From positions 1 through 52,043 of the forward strand of contig NZ_BMZH01000014.1 in NCBI RefSeq assembly GCF_014652695.1: a DNA stretch of 52,043 bases, read 5' to 3'. This document shows, one piece after another, positions 16,596-26,052 of the stretch (within the stretch, counting starts at the first letter, position 1; every line of letters starts with the position of its first letter). A program made the position numbers and the translations under genes. Origin of the DNA: Algimonas arctica. GTDB taxonomy: Bacteria; Pseudomonadota; Alphaproteobacteria; Caulobacterales; Maricaulaceae. Below the pieces are notes generated by a model, which was not told the DNA's origin, ran no database searches, and was given only the letters and a program-made list of their open reading frames with translations.

Positions 16596-16763
16596 CTACT
16601 TGATCTTGCCTTCTTTGAACTCGACGTGCTTGCGCACAACGGGGTCATACTTCCGCTTGACCATTTTCTCGGTCATCGTGCGGGAGTTCTTCTTGGTGAC
16701 ATAGAAGAAACCTGTACCAGCTGTGCTGTTCAGGCGGATTTTAATTGTGGTTGGCTTCGCCAT
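16596..16763 (-). CDS. rpmG: 50S ribosomal protein L33
   Basis: The 55-residue product begins [11 protein letters not shown] and contains [10 protein letters not shown] and [20 protein letters not shown] at its end, which is the standard bacterial L33 sequence. It lacks the Cys pairs of zinc-binding L33 paralogues. The short gene runs from the ATG at 16763 to the stop at 16596, followed by a terminator. It sits alone between pleD (convergent) and the Nudix gene. Confidence 0.95.
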   Translation of the reverse strand: MAKPTTIKIRLNSTAGTGFFYVTKKNSRTMTEKMVKRKYDPVVRKHVEFKEGKIK

Positions 16764-16838
16764 GGTTCTCGTCCGGAAAGGGATGTTATTCGAAGGCGGG
16801 CCATTACGAACCGTGCTCGGTCAAGTCAAGTCAACGCA

Positions 16839-17609
16839 TCAGGGAAAGCGCTCTTGTTGAAAGGTTCCATGTCTAGCGCGTGAGAAAAATATTACAGGCG
16901 CCGGTGCGGGGCGTCGGACATAGTCCTTAAACACGCCCATCATCATGACCGTTGCGCGCTGCAGCTCCAATTCCTCAATCTCGTCCAATGTAAACCAGCC
17001 TACATTGAGCAATTCTCGACTATCGCCGACTTCGGGTGGGGCGACATCGCCGAGGTGGCGGTGAAAAAACCATGCATCAAAGCGTTTGTGTCGATGCGGC
17101 GGCGTAATGGCACGACCAAAGACTTCCAGATTTGAAATATCAGGCACCTGTCCGGCCTGACGAAACGCGTCATAGGTCGGGTTGTTCATATTGCGGCGTT
17201 GGTGGGCGGCGTCCGTCCCAATCATTAAACCGGTTTCCTCATAGGTCTCCCGAATACAGGACAGGGCAATGGCGCGGGCCTTGCGGGGCGGGACGGCGGC
17301 CTCCAGCACGCGTTCTGTTCGTGCAGAGAGATCACCCGCATAAGGCGCGAAACTATCGATTCGGTCGACCCGTCCGCCCGGGAAGACATAGACGCTCGGC
17401 ATGAAGTCATGACGCTTAGAGCGCTGGCCCATCAATATTTTTGGATTATGACGGTCGCCAATGGTCAACACGACAGTCGCGGCGATGCGCGGGCGCGGCG
17501 CTTTTTCAAGTTGTTTACGCGCGGACCGTTCTGTGTCAGTTAGGTGCATGCCCGACACTTTCGACGGTTTCATGGGATCAGATATTTTCGTCGGGTCAGG
17601 GAGGGTCAT
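16839..17609 (-). CDS. Nudix hydrolase
   Basis: The 256-residue protein carries a split Nudix box. FPGGRVDRID (residues 76-85) supplies the first Gly, then an insertion of about 27 residues, then IRETYEETGL (Arg120, Glu121, Glu124, Glu125). This spacing resembles the NUDT19-like subgroup rather than the compact MutT box. Nudix enzymes cleave nucleoside diphosphates linked to a second group. The substrate here is unknown. The ATG overlaps the RNase R stop by four bases (ATGA), so the two are translationally coupled, but a functional link is not certain. Confidence 0.85.
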   Translation of the reverse strand: MTLPDPTKISDPMKPSKVSGMHLTDTERSARKQLEKAPRPRIAATVVLTIGDRHNPKILMGQRSKRHDFMPSVYVFPGGRVDRIDSFAPYAGDLSARTERVLEAAVPPRKARAIALSCIRETYEETGLMIGTDAAHQRRNMNNPTYDAFRQAGQVPDISNLEVFGRAITPPHRHKRFDAWFFHRHLGDVAPPEVGDSRELLNVGWFTLDEIEELELQRATVMMMGVFKDYVRRPAPAPVIFFSRARHGTFQQERFP

Positions 17610-19846
17610 GATCTGCGTTTCCGCTTATGTTTCGATCCACGGGAGCCTTTGGAGCCAGAATGAGATCCGCCGCGATGGCGGGACCCGCCCTTGGGCGGTT
17701 TACCGGGCTCGGGCTTGCTAACCATTTCGAGGATCAGCCCGCCGGTGACGGGGGTGGCTTCGACTAGCTTCACGTCCACTTCGCGTCCGAACCGATAGGT
17801 TCCGCCAGACTCTGATCCAACAAGGCTTTTCGTTTTCTCATCCAGCACAAAATATTCTTGCCCTAACGATCGCACGGGGATGAGGCCGTCTGCGCCTGTT
17901 TCTGACAGGCTCGCAAACAGTCCGAACTTTGTCACACCCGTGATCCGCGCCTTGAATGTCGCGCCGACCCGATCTTTTAAATAGGCCGCGATATAGCGGT
18001 CCACGGCATCGCGTTCCGCAACCATTGCCCGACGTTCTGTGACGCTGATGTGATCGGCCGTCTCGGTTAGGCGAACTTCTTCTTCCTTGGTCGTGCCGCC
18101 AGCGCCGAGTTTGAAGGTCTTGATTAACGCTCGGTGCAGGACAAGGTCAGCATAGCGCCGGATGGGGCTGGTGAAATGACCATAATGAGTCAGATTTAGC
18201 CCGAAGTGACCCATTTTATCGGCCGAGTAGATCGCTTGTGATTGCGTCCGTAAAACCGCCATACCGACAGTTTCGACCAGATCTTTTTCCTTGGCTTGTT
18301 CGAGCAGGCGGTTGAACCGAGCCGGGGTCACACGTTGTCCGGGCGAAAATTTCATATTTAACGCGGGGACGAAGTCCGTCAGATCTTTGACGCGCTGAAA
18401 GTCAGGGTCATCGTGGAACCGCATGATGGTCCGCACGCCTTTATCAGACAGGGCTTCAGCGGCGGCAACATTGGCTTGAACCATGAATTCTTCGACTAGC
18501 TTATGCGCGTCGAATCTGTCGCGCAGCGTGATGGACGTGACGTGACCAGCCTCGTTCACATGAACGCGCCGTTCCGGCAGATCAATCTCGAGCGGCTCGC
18601 GCTGTGCACGCGCGCCACGGAGCGCTTTGTAGCAAGCGTAGAGGTTGGATAGCTCCGGCAGCACATCTTGGCTCTCCGGCCCGTTCTGGCCCTCAAACGC
18701 GTCTTGTGCTTGGCGGTAGGTGAGGCGTGCGCGGGAGCGGATGATGCCACGGTGGAATTCGTGGGCCGTTTTGAACCCGCCACTGTCAAACGTCATTTTG
18801 ACGAGCATTGACGCGCGGTCTTCATTCGGGCGCAAAGAGCACAGATCAGACGACAGCTCATGCGGGAGCATCGGTTCGACACGATCCGGTAAGTAAACAG
18901 AATTCCCTTTTTCCCACGCATCTTTGTCGAGCGCGGAGCCAGACGTCACAAAAGCTGAGACATCGGCGATGCCGACCCAAACAATCCAGCCGCCGGGATT
19001 CTTGGGGTTGTCGTCGGGTGTCGCGCAGATCGCGTCATCAAAATCTTTCGCATCAACCGGATCGATGGTGAGCAGCGGCAGATGGCGCAAATCCTCATGC
19101 CCGATCTCGCCGACTTTGGGCATTGTAGCTTGTTTGGCTTGTTCTTTCGCGTCGTCAGAAAATCCGAGCGGAATTTCGTTCTCATGGAGCGAAATGAGCG
19201 AAGCCGCGCGTTCATCCTTCATACTGCCGATGGTGTCGATCACTTCGGCTAATCGGAGTTGTCCGCGATTACGCCGGGTTGAGCGGAACATGACAAGATC
19301 GCCGTCTTCAGCGCTATCGGGTAGGCCGTCGACGCCGTAATCATGGCGGGCTTTCTTGGACACAGGTTGAATGCGCCAGCCCTTGCCTGTCTTATTTAAC
19401 ACGCCCAAATAGCTCGATGCGCCTTGACCAAGACGTTTCAGCACGTGGCCCGTAATTGTCCCATCTTTGCGCAATTTTATCCGCACCAGCGCCCGGTGGC
19501 CCACACCCAATGCCCCGTCCGTCGATCCGCGTTCGGACTTATCATGGATCAACACACGGCGCGCAGCGGCTTTACCGTCCTTGCCTTCCGGTTCTCCCCA
19601 CATATCGCCATCATCATCGACTTCAGTGACGTTAATTACCATAACGCCGGGCAAGGCATCGGATAAACGGTAAGTCTTTTCAGGCGTGTAGACGATCGCG
19701 CCGTCGTCAACCAATGCACTTAAAAGCTGTCGTAACGTGCGTCGATCATCGCCTTTGATGCCCAGCCGTTTGGCTAATCGCTTGCGGTCATAGTGGTCGG
19801 GACGCTCGCGCACGATGTCGAGGATGGAATCGCGGGATAATGTCAT
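17606..19846 (-). CDS. rnr: Ribonuclease R
   Basis: This 3'-5' exoribonuclease (about 746 residues) has an N-terminal helix-turn-helix-like domain, two cold-shock domains, the RNB catalytic domain with DPVDAKDFDDAI and SPIRRYADL, a C-terminal S1 domain (about residues 635-715) and a Lys/Arg/Gly/Ser-rich basic tail. RNase R degrades structured RNA. The open frame continues to 19897, but the start is ambiguous. ATG 19846 (MTLSRDSIL) fits the family N-terminus, and ATG 19864 is an alternative; neither has a strong Shine-Dalgarno sequence. Confidence 0.92.
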   Translation of the reverse strand: MTLSRDSILDIVRERPDHYDRKRLAKRLGIKGDDRRTLRQLLSALVDDGAIVYTPEKTYRLSDALPGVMVINVTEVDDDGDMWGEPEGKDGKAAARRVLIHDKSERGSTDGALGVGHRALVRIKLRKDGTITGHVLKRLGQGASSYLGVLNKTGKGWRIQPVSKKARHDYGVDGLPDSAEDGDLVMFRSTRRNRGQLRLAEVIDTIGSMKDERAASLISLHENEIPLGFSDDAKEQAKQATMPKVGEIGHEDLRHLPLLTIDPVDAKDFDDAICATPDDNPKNPGGWIVWVGIADVSAFVTSGSALDKDAWEKGNSVYLPDRVEPMLPHELSSDLCSLRPNEDRASMLVKMTFDSGGFKTAHEFHRGIIRSRARLTYRQAQDAFEGQNGPESQDVLPELSNLYACYKALRGARAQREPLEIDLPERRVHVNEAGHVTSITLRDRFDAHKLVEEFMVQANVAAAEALSDKGVRTIMRFHDDPDFQRVKDLTDFVPALNMKFSPGQRVTPARFNRLLEQAKEKDLVETVGMAVLRTQSQAIYSADKMGHFGLNLTHYGHFTSPIRRYADLVLHRALIKTFKLGAGGTTKEEEVRLTETADHISVTERRAMVAERDAVDRYIAAYLKDRVGATFKARITGVTKFGLFASLSETGADGLIPVRSLGQEYFVLDEKTKSLVGSESGGTYRFGREVDVKLVEATPVTGGLILEMVSKPEPGKPPKGGSRHRGGSHSGSKGSRGSKHKRKRRS

Positions 19847-20018
19847 ATAGTGCAGATATTTCATCCGGGGGATGAAATGGCAAGCAATCGCGAGCACAGC
19901 GCCCGGCTCTCAGGTAAAATACGATTCTCCGTTCGGCCGCCCAAAACGCATCCAGTCGCAAATTAACCCGATTTTTAGAATGTTAGCAGAGATTTAAGTA
20001 ATGTCTCGCGAGCATATT

Positions 20019-20038
20019 TCCCCAAATTGAAATGGGGA
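20019..20038 (+). promoter_or_regulatory. Hairpin masking the ribosome binding site of the small peptide gene
   Basis: TCCCCA (20019-20024) pairs with TGGGGA (20033-20038) over an 8-base AT loop. The GGGGA strand is the Shine-Dalgarno sequence of the next ORF, five bases before its ATG. The hairpin would hide it, which could give translational or temperature control. Inference from sequence only. Confidence 0.45.
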
Positions 20039-20043
20039 TAAAA

Positions 20044-20178
20044 ATGCGCGAACTCACCGAACAAGAAATTGAACTTTTTGACAATAGTCGATTTGATTTC
20101 ATTGGCTCTAACCAATCAAACCACTTGATGGCTCAGCGAAAAGGGGCACATCAATCGCAACCTAGGGCCCGCAATTAG
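20044..20178 (+). CDS. Small peptide with bacteriocin-leader-like N-terminus
   Basis: This 44-residue ORF has a clear Shine-Dalgarno sequence (GGGGA). Its N-terminus, MRELTEQEIELFDNS, resembles the leader signature of double-glycine-type bacteriocins (MRELTxxEIxxVxGG). The Gly-Gly cleavage site is absent, and the rest (rich in Asn, Gln, Ser, Arg) has no Cys or other modification core. It could be a degenerate or unrelated peptide. No transporter, protease or immunity gene is adjacent. It lies between rnr and topA, facing topA. Confidence 0.4.
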   Translation: MRELTEQEIELFDNSRFDFIGSNQSNHLMAQRKGAHQSQPRARN

Positions 20179-20187
20179 GGACTCTAA

Positions 20188-20226
20188 CCTTTGAAAATAA
20201 ACCTAATAAAGGTCTGTTTTCAAAGG
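20188..20226. repeat. 10-bp inverted repeat after the small peptide gene
   Basis: CCTTTGAAAA (20188-20197) and TTTTCAAAGG (20217-20226) are exact complements with a 19-base spacer. It starts 10 bases after the peptide stop. A second hairpin (GGCGAC 20243-20248 / GTCGCC 20265-20270, then CTTTT) follows. Together they probably end transcription of the small gene. Confidence 0.5.
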
Positions 20227-20278
20227 CGAGACAACGCTTAAAGGCGACATATCAAAAATATAAGGTCGCCCTTTTCCT

Positions 20279-22969
20279 CTAAGTTTTAGGCGAGGGCGCT
20301 TTCTTGACGGGGGCTTTTTTTGCGGCTGGTTTTTTTGCCGGCGTTTTCTTAGCTGTTGTTTTTTTAGCCGCCGGCTTCTTTGCCGCCGGTTTTTTCTTGG
20401 CGGCGGGTTTCTTTTTCGCCGCGGGTTTTTTGCGCACGGGCTTTTTCTTCGTGCCCTTGGCTTGCTTCTCCGCAATATACTCCAGCGCCATGTCGATGTT
20501 GACGCCGTCAACATCTTGACCGTTGGGGATTGTCGCGTTGATTTTGCCCCATTTGACATAGGCACCATAGCGGCCATCTAGAATCTGGACGGGCGCTTCA
20601 TCGGTTGGATGTTTACCGAGTTCTTTCAGCACATTTTGTGTCCGGCCTTTGCCGCGCGAAGCTTTCTTCTCCTCGATCAGAGTCACGGCCCGGTTCAGGC
20701 CAACTTCCCAGACTTCATGTACTTCACCGAGTGACGCAAAGGTGCGCTGGTGGACGACATAGGGACCGTAGCGGCCAATGCCGGCACTGATCGATTCCCC
20801 ATCTTCAGGGTGCTTGCCGATTTCACGCGGCAGGCTCAATAGCTGTAGCGCTTTATCGAGATCAATTGTCTGCCAGCCCCAGCCTTTCGGCAAGCTCGCG
20901 CGTTTGGGTTTCGGCTTGGGTTTGGTGTCCATGTCCGTATCGGCGGGAAGCGCCAGCTCAACATAAGGGCCAAAGCGTCCGGTTTTAAGCCAGACAGCGT
21001 CGCCGAGTTCCGGATGTTTTCCAAGTTCTGTGTCTTGGGCTTCGCTATCTTCGCCGTCGCCGGCCCCAAAGGGACGCGTGAATTTACATTCAGGATAGTT
21101 GGAACAGCCCACGAAGGCACCGAATTTACCCAGTTTCAGCGAGAGTTCACCGTCATCACAGTTGGTACATTTGCGCGGATCAGAGCCATCTTCTTTTTCC
21201 GGGAAAGCGACAGTTTTCAGCGCAATATTCAGTGCGTCGAGAACGTGGGTGATGCGAAGTTCTTTGGTGCCATCGACATGCGTCGAAAATTCGTTCCAGA
21301 AATTGGACAGCATTTGCTTCCATTCCAGATCGCCCGAACTAATTTTATCGAGCTGTTCTTCGAGGTCCGCTGTGTAATTATACTCGACGTATTTAGCGAA
21401 AAACTCTTCGAGGAACGCGGTCAGCAAACGGCCTTTATCGGACGGGGTAAACCGGCGTTTATCCAGCGTGACATAGTCCCGATCTTGCAATACTTTGAGG
21501 ATCGAGGCGTAAGTTGACGGGCGGCCAATGCCGAGTTCTTCCATCCGCTTGACGAGGCTCGCTTCGGAGAAACGCGGCGGCGGTTGAGTGAAATGTTGCT
21601 CAGCGACGACAGTTTTGGCGTCCGTGTCTTGGCCCCGTTTGAGCGGCGGCAGCAGTTTGCTATCTGTATCATCATCGTCAGACTTAGACTTGGGCGCTTC
21701 GTAAAGTTTCAAAAACCCGTCAAACCGGATGACTTGCCCCGTAGCTCGTAAGGCCAGAGAATCACGTGCATCGACGACGGTAACGGTTGTGCGTTCCAAT
21801 TTAGCCGAGGCCATTTGGCTGGCTGTCGCGCGTTTCCAGATTAGCTCATACAGGCGCTTTTCATCCCCAGATAGATTGAGGCTAGATGGGGTGCGGCCAA
21901 AGCCAGTGGGACGAATGGCTTCGTGGGCCTCCTGCGCGTTCTTGGCTTTGGATTTATACATCCGTGCCGAACTGGGCAGGTAGTCGTCACCATAATTAGA
22001 TGAAATCGTTGCGCGGCAATCGCTGACGGCTTCGCCGACCATGGAGACGCCGTCTGTCCGCATATAGGTGATCAAACCGACAGTCTCGCTACCGATGTTG
22101 ACGCCTTCATAGAGCTTTTGCGCCGTTTGCATGGTGCGCGTGGCGGAGAAGCCCAGCTTGCTGCTGGCTTCTTGTTGCAACGTCGAGGTGGTGAAGGGCG
22201 GTTGTGGATTGCGGGTGAGGGGCTTGGCCTCCACCGATTTGATCGAGAGGTTGGCGCCCTTGACCTTGGCTTCGGCGTCTTTTGCTTTGGCTTCATCATT
22301 GAGGCTGAATTTGTCGAGCTTTTCGCCGTCGAGTCGCACGAGGCTGGCGGAGAACGCGCCGGAGGCTGTGCTCATATCCGCCGTAACGGACCAATATTCG
22401 CGGGGGTTAAACTGTTCAATTTCGGTTTCGCGTTCTGTAATCAGTCGCAAAGCGACGGATTGGACGCGACCTGCGCTGCGCGCGCCGGGTAACTTGCGCC
22501 ACAAAACGGGCGAGAGCGTGAAGCCGACAAGGTAATCGAGCGCGCGGCGGGCGAGATAGGCGTCAACGAGTTCTTGGTCGAGCTGGCGCGGGTTATTGAT
22601 CGCCGTCAGCACAGAGTTTTTGGTGATCGCGTTAAAGACGACGCGTTCGATCGGCTTGCCTTTGAGGACCTTCTTATTGCCGAGCAGTTCAAGTAAATGC
22701 CAGCTAATCGCTTCACCTTCTCTGTCCGGGTCGGTCGCGAGGATGAGTTTGTCGGCGTCTTTTAGCGCGTCTTCGATATCTTTGATGCGCTTGCGCGCGC
22801 GCGTGTCTATCGCCCACGACATGGCAAAATCATTGTCCGGATCAACCGAGCCGTTTTTGGACGGCAGGTCACGGACATGGCCAAAACTGGCCAACACACG
22901 GTAATTGCTGCCCAGATATTTTTCGATGGTCTTCGCTTTGGCGGGCGATTCTACGACGACAAGGTTCAT
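20279..22969 (-). CDS. topA: DNA topoisomerase I
   Basis: This type IA topoisomerase of 896 residues relaxes negative supercoils. The TOPRIM domain has Glu8 in VVVESPAKAK and DPDREGE (80-86). The active-site Tyr302 is in GLITYMRTDG. A C4 zinc-binding repeat (CTNCDDG...GCSNYPEC) and several zinc-less topo-C repeats follow. The C-terminal tail of about 60 residues is Lys/Ala/Pro-rich with repeated KKPAAK units, like histone H1, and probably adds DNA binding. The ATG at 22969 matches the family N-terminus; the open frame extends 16 codons further. dprA lies upstream on the same strand but is separated by two other genes. Confidence 0.96.
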   Translation of the reverse strand: MNLVVVESPAKAKTIEKYLGSNYRVLASFGHVRDLPSKNGSVDPDNDFAMSWAIDTRARKRIKDIEDALKDADKLILATDPDREGEAISWHLLELLGNKKVLKGKPIERVVFNAITKNSVLTAINNPRQLDQELVDAYLARRALDYLVGFTLSPVLWRKLPGARSAGRVQSVALRLITERETEIEQFNPREYWSVTADMSTASGAFSASLVRLDGEKLDKFSLNDEAKAKDAEAKVKGANLSIKSVEAKPLTRNPQPPFTTSTLQQEASSKLGFSATRTMQTAQKLYEGVNIGSETVGLITYMRTDGVSMVGEAVSDCRATISSNYGDDYLPSSARMYKSKAKNAQEAHEAIRPTGFGRTPSSLNLSGDEKRLYELIWKRATASQMASAKLERTTVTVVDARDSLALRATGQVIRFDGFLKLYEAPKSKSDDDDTDSKLLPPLKRGQDTDAKTVVAEQHFTQPPPRFSEASLVKRMEELGIGRPSTYASILKVLQDRDYVTLDKRRFTPSDKGRLLTAFLEEFFAKYVEYNYTADLEEQLDKISSGDLEWKQMLSNFWNEFSTHVDGTKELRITHVLDALNIALKTVAFPEKEDGSDPRKCTNCDDGELSLKLGKFGAFVGCSNYPECKFTRPFGAGDGEDSEAQDTELGKHPELGDAVWLKTGRFGPYVELALPADTDMDTKPKPKPKRASLPKGWGWQTIDLDKALQLLSLPREIGKHPEDGESISAGIGRYGPYVVHQRTFASLGEVHEVWEVGLNRAVTLIEEKKASRGKGRTQNVLKELGKHPTDEAPVQILDGRYGAYVKWGKINATIPNGQDVDGVNIDMALEYIAEKQAKGTKKKPVRKKPAAKKKPAAKKKPAAKKPAAKKTTAKKTPAKKPAAKKAPVKKAPSPKT

Positions 22970-23099
22970 TGCGGTCCTGTCCAGTGGCGCGTGATATATA
23001 GAGACACGATCACGCAAGGGATGCGGCGCGCCATGTGGATGGCGCGGCCGTCGATGTCAATCCGGCGCTCCAGATAGTGCCGTGAGGTCTGTGAGAGGA

Positions 23100-23738
23100 T
23101 TATCGCTTGGCCAAGCGCCCAATGCCGCAAGTCGCGCCAAAGTCTTTAAACACGTCGTCGGCGGGCGGGACGTTGAGCTGGATATTATCGCTGCCCGCTT
23201 TTACACGGACGTCCGAACCCAAAATAGTCGCGTTATACAAGGCTTTGAAAGACCCTATGCGGCGCGCCCGGTAAACCTTCATGGCGGGCATATAAATCCA
23301 GTCTTCTCCCTTAATACGCACACCATCGATACTGATCTTAGGCCGTTTGAGTTTCATGCGTCTTGAGTCCGGTGGTTCCGTCATCATTCCCCGCATATCG
23401 ATCGGCAAGATTGCAAAACTCACGGAGGGGCGGCCGTTATAACAATTAAACACAATATTGCCGGGCGTGTCGGCCGTGCCGGAATAGACGACCTCGGCGG
23501 GTTTTGTGATTCCCAATTCGGCTTTCGAAACAGCATTTCCGCGCCAAGACAGATTGATGATGACGTTTTTCCAGCCTTGGTCCTTTGCATTGTCTGAGAC
23601 TTCAAAGGCTGACGGGGCCGTGCTGGATTGTGCGCTGGATGAAACCGGAAGCGCTGCCATGGCCGTCACCATGAGACAAATGGCTATCTTAAAGTTAGCT
23701 GGGTGAAAGTTGGACAGTGCGTGGGATGTTTTTCTCAT
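23100..23738 (-). CDS. Exported protein of unknown function
   Basis: The 212-residue protein has an N-terminal signal peptide (hydrophobic core about residues 17-30, likely cut near SSSAQSS). The mature part is beta-rich, with FNCYNGRPSVSFAILP and a final FGATCGIGRL carrying two Cys that could form a disulfide. The overall look is that of a periplasmic beta-sandwich. No family was recognised. The ATG at 23738 is preferred to a TTG at 23744. It lies between topA and dprA and may be transcribed alone. Confidence 0.6.
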   Translation of the reverse strand: MRKTSHALSNFHPANFKIAICLMVTAMAALPVSSSAQSSTAPSAFEVSDNAKDQGWKNVIINLSWRGNAVSKAELGITKPAEVVYSGTADTPGNIVFNCYNGRPSVSFAILPIDMRGMMTEPPDSRRMKLKRPKISIDGVRIKGEDWIYMPAMKVYRARRIGSFKALYNATILGSDVRVKAGSDNIQLNVPPADDVFKDFGATCGIGRLAKR

Positions 23739-23907
23739 ACCCAATTTATAATAGCTAAGGTTGAGTTTGAAAGGTTGAATTCCGTGAAGTTGATCTCTGT
23801 GATCCCTTGCGCGCCGCTCAATTTTCGATTTTATGCTAAATACAACCTTTAGTCGTTTGAAATATCACCTCACTACTTTTACGAGAGCGATAAGTGGGAG
23901 GGTGAAT

Positions 23908-24096
23908 GTGGCATTGGATAAGACACGGATTAGTCTCGTAGATTTAGCGACGATGGAGGAAGCCGACGTCATCGACTATCTGCTCGAACTCGCGGTGGAA
24001 CTGTCTGAAATTGCGCTAGAAGCGGGAAAGCCCCAGGCCTCGGCCTTACTCACCCTCGCGGCGAGCAATCTTCGAACGGGTACAGGGGGCGCCTAG
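23908..24096 (+). CDS. Small acidic helical protein, unknown
   Basis: The 62-residue product is mainly helical: DVIDYLLELAVELSEIALEA then SALLTLAASNL. It has no signal or membrane segment. Start GTG 23908 is chosen because GGGAGG lies six bases upstream. The open frame extends upstream to an ATG at 23833 (87 residues), but that extension is basic and unlike the rest. No family recognised. The gene is convergent with dprA. Confidence 0.5.
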   Translation: MALDKTRISLVDLATMEEADVIDYLLELAVELSEIALEAGKPQASALLTLAASNLRTGTGGA

Positions 24097-24140
24097 GCGA
24101 CAAACAAGGTGAGGGGAATGATTGGCCGTCTTACCCTGCG

Positions 24141-25259
24141 TTAGCCGCGTGAAATTCGTCCGTCAGGTTCGACCAAGATGTCTGCGTTCAGTTCCATTTC
24201 CAGCAAAGCGGCCGCAGCTAGTCCGGCCGATACGCCAGACGCTCGGATTAAATCGTCTTTATGGGTCGGCGTGAACGACGCCGCCTGCATGAGAGCCTCT
24301 TTCGCACGCTCGATTTCGGCCTGAACACGCGTGCTATCGAACGGGACGTTGTCATAGGCGTCTATCGGATCAAACAGGGTGGTCGGCATGGCGTCGGCGC
24401 GGGACGATTCGAGAAAATCGAGCACATCCTGCGTCGTTTCTATCAAAGCAGCGCCTTGACGAATTAAGCGGTTGCAGCCTTTTGTGCGTGGGTCCAGCGG
24501 ACTGCCGGGCGCAGCCATAACTTCACGGTTTTGTTCCAGCGCATAACGCGCCGTAATCAATGTGCCGGATCGTTCCGCCGCCTCAATCACCACGACGCCT
24601 AAGGATAAGCCAGAAATTAGCCGATTGCGGCGCGGGAAATCACGGGCCGTGGCGCGATATCCGAGCGGCGATTCAGAGACAAGCAAACCGCGCTTGCGCA
24701 TATCAAGATGGAGCTCCGCATTCTGTTTAGGATAGATATGATCGACGCCGCCCCCGAGCACGCCCACTGTACCTGAATTCATGGACGCTGCATGGGCGGC
24801 TGCGTCGATCCCGCGCGCGAGGCCTGAAACAATCGTGAGGCCTGCATCGCCCAACTCTCCCGCAATCTGCGCAGCGAACTTCTGGCCAATTGCGGACGCG
24901 TTGCGGGAGCCAATAATCGCGACACAAGGCCGGGACGTTAGGGTTGCGTCGCCCCAAACGCTGATCAGTGGCGGGACAGGGTCAACCGCGCGGAGTAAGT
25001 CTGGGTAGTCCGGTTCAATGGCGCAGAGGATCCGAATGCCAAGCCGTTCGTTTGCCTCCATCTCAGCTTCGACTTGCTCAAACGTGGGCGGGCGAATGTC
25101 TTTGCGCCGGATTAGAGTGGGGAGATTGTCGAGCGCCTTAGCGGCGGAGCCAAACCGACCTAACAATCCCCAAAAGGCGACGGGGCCGACCGTGTGGGTC
25201 CGATAAAGACGAATCCAGTCCCGGCGTTCAGAAAAAGAAAGTTCTCGGGTTTGTCTCAA
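24141..25259 (-). CDS. dprA: DNA processing protein DprA (Smf)
   Basis: The 372-residue protein loads RecA on incoming single-stranded DNA during transformation. The N-terminal part has helix-hairpin-helix character, the Rossmann core carries GSRNASAIGQKFA and VSGLARGIDAAAH, and the winged-helix C-terminus (about residues 310-372) is the usual alphaproteobacterial form. The start ATG overlaps the plsY stop by four bases. DprA is widely retained in bacteria not known to be competent, so competence is not implied. Confidence 0.93.
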   Translation of the reverse strand: MRQTRELSFSERRDWIRLYRTHTVGPVAFWGLLGRFGSAAKALDNLPTLIRRKDIRPPTFEQVEAEMEANERLGIRILCAIEPDYPDLLRAVDPVPPLISVWGDATLTSRPCVAIIGSRNASAIGQKFAAQIAGELGDAGLTIVSGLARGIDAAAHAASMNSGTVGVLGGGVDHIYPKQNAELHLDMRKRGLLVSESPLGYRATARDFPRRNRLISGLSLGVVVIEAAERSGTLITARYALEQNREVMAAPGSPLDPRTKGCNRLIRQGAALIETTQDVLDFLESSRADAMPTTLFDPIDAYDNVPFDSTRVQAEIERAKEALMQAASFTPTHKDDLIRASGVSAGLAAAALLEMELNADILVEPDGRISRG

Positions 25260-25840
25260 CCTTCTTGGCCGATCTTGGATTCTGTTCCGGCTTTAAGGCG
25301 CGCAATATTTTCGCGGTGACGCCAGACGATTAAAACGGTCATAAAGCCAATCATCGTCGTGACGGGCCACGGGAAAAACATCACGGACACAGCGGTTGAA
25401 AAAGCGGCGGCGCAAAGCGCGGCAGCAGAGCTATATTTCGTCGTATAGGCGACCAACAGCCACGTCGTGGCCGCCACGAGTCCAACCGGCCAGACCAGAC
25501 CTAACAGCGCGCCGAAAAATGTCGCGACACCTTTGCCGCCTTTAAAGCGGAGCCAAACGGGATAGCAATGCCCGAACAAGGCTGCAGCGGCGGCAATAAA
25601 CTGCATAGGCGCGCCAAATAGATGGAGCGCGAGATAACCCGCGCCGGCCGCTTTGCCAGCATCAAGCAAAAGCGTTAGCGCCGCGATACCTTTATTACCC
25701 GTACGCAAAACATTGGTCGCGCCAATATTGCCAGACCCGATGTTACGAATATCTGGCCCGCCCGTCAGGCGTGTCAGCACGAGGCCAAAGGGGATCGACC
25801 CTAGGAAATATCCAATGAGAGCAGCGAGGGCGATAGTCAT
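25256..25840 (-). CDS. plsY: Acyl-phosphate:glycerol-3-phosphate acyltransferase PlsY
   Basis: The 194-residue inner-membrane enzyme makes lysophosphatidate from acyl-phosphate and glycerol 3-phosphate. It has five membrane helices and the three PlsY motifs: GSIPFGLVLTRL at residue 15, NIGATNVLR near 40, and GHCYPVWLRFKGGKGVAT near 91-108. Family length. It precedes dprA with a 4-base overlap, a common alphaproteobacterial pairing. Confidence 0.95.
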   Translation of the reverse strand: MTIALAALIGYFLGSIPFGLVLTRLTGGPDIRNIGSGNIGATNVLRTGNKGIAALTLLLDAGKAAGAGYLALHLFGAPMQFIAAAAALFGHCYPVWLRFKGGKGVATFFGALLGLVWPVGLVAATTWLLVAYTTKYSSAAALCAAAFSTAVSVMFFPWPVTTMIGFMTVLIVWRHRENIARLKAGTESKIGQEG

Positions 25841-26052
25841 ACGGCTAAATTGCAGAAGAGAGGGCGCAGAGTCAAAGCTATATAGATTGTAGGGCGCGCA
25901 TTCGTTTTAGATATTGCGCCCCTGATATCGCATAGAGCGATAGCTGTTTGTATTCGCAGGGGTTTAGGTTCGAGCCTTAATGCCGCCATCGATTTGTTTG
26001 CTTGTCATTTTAATTGACGATCTCTAGCCAGATTCAAAACGGGAGGGTGAAA

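Noticed and set aside
20279-20460. Short repeats at the 3' end of topA, considered as a tandem repeat or CRISPR-like array
   Set aside because: They are codons of the Lys/Ala/Pro tail (KKPAAK units) and keep the reading frame; no spacers are present.
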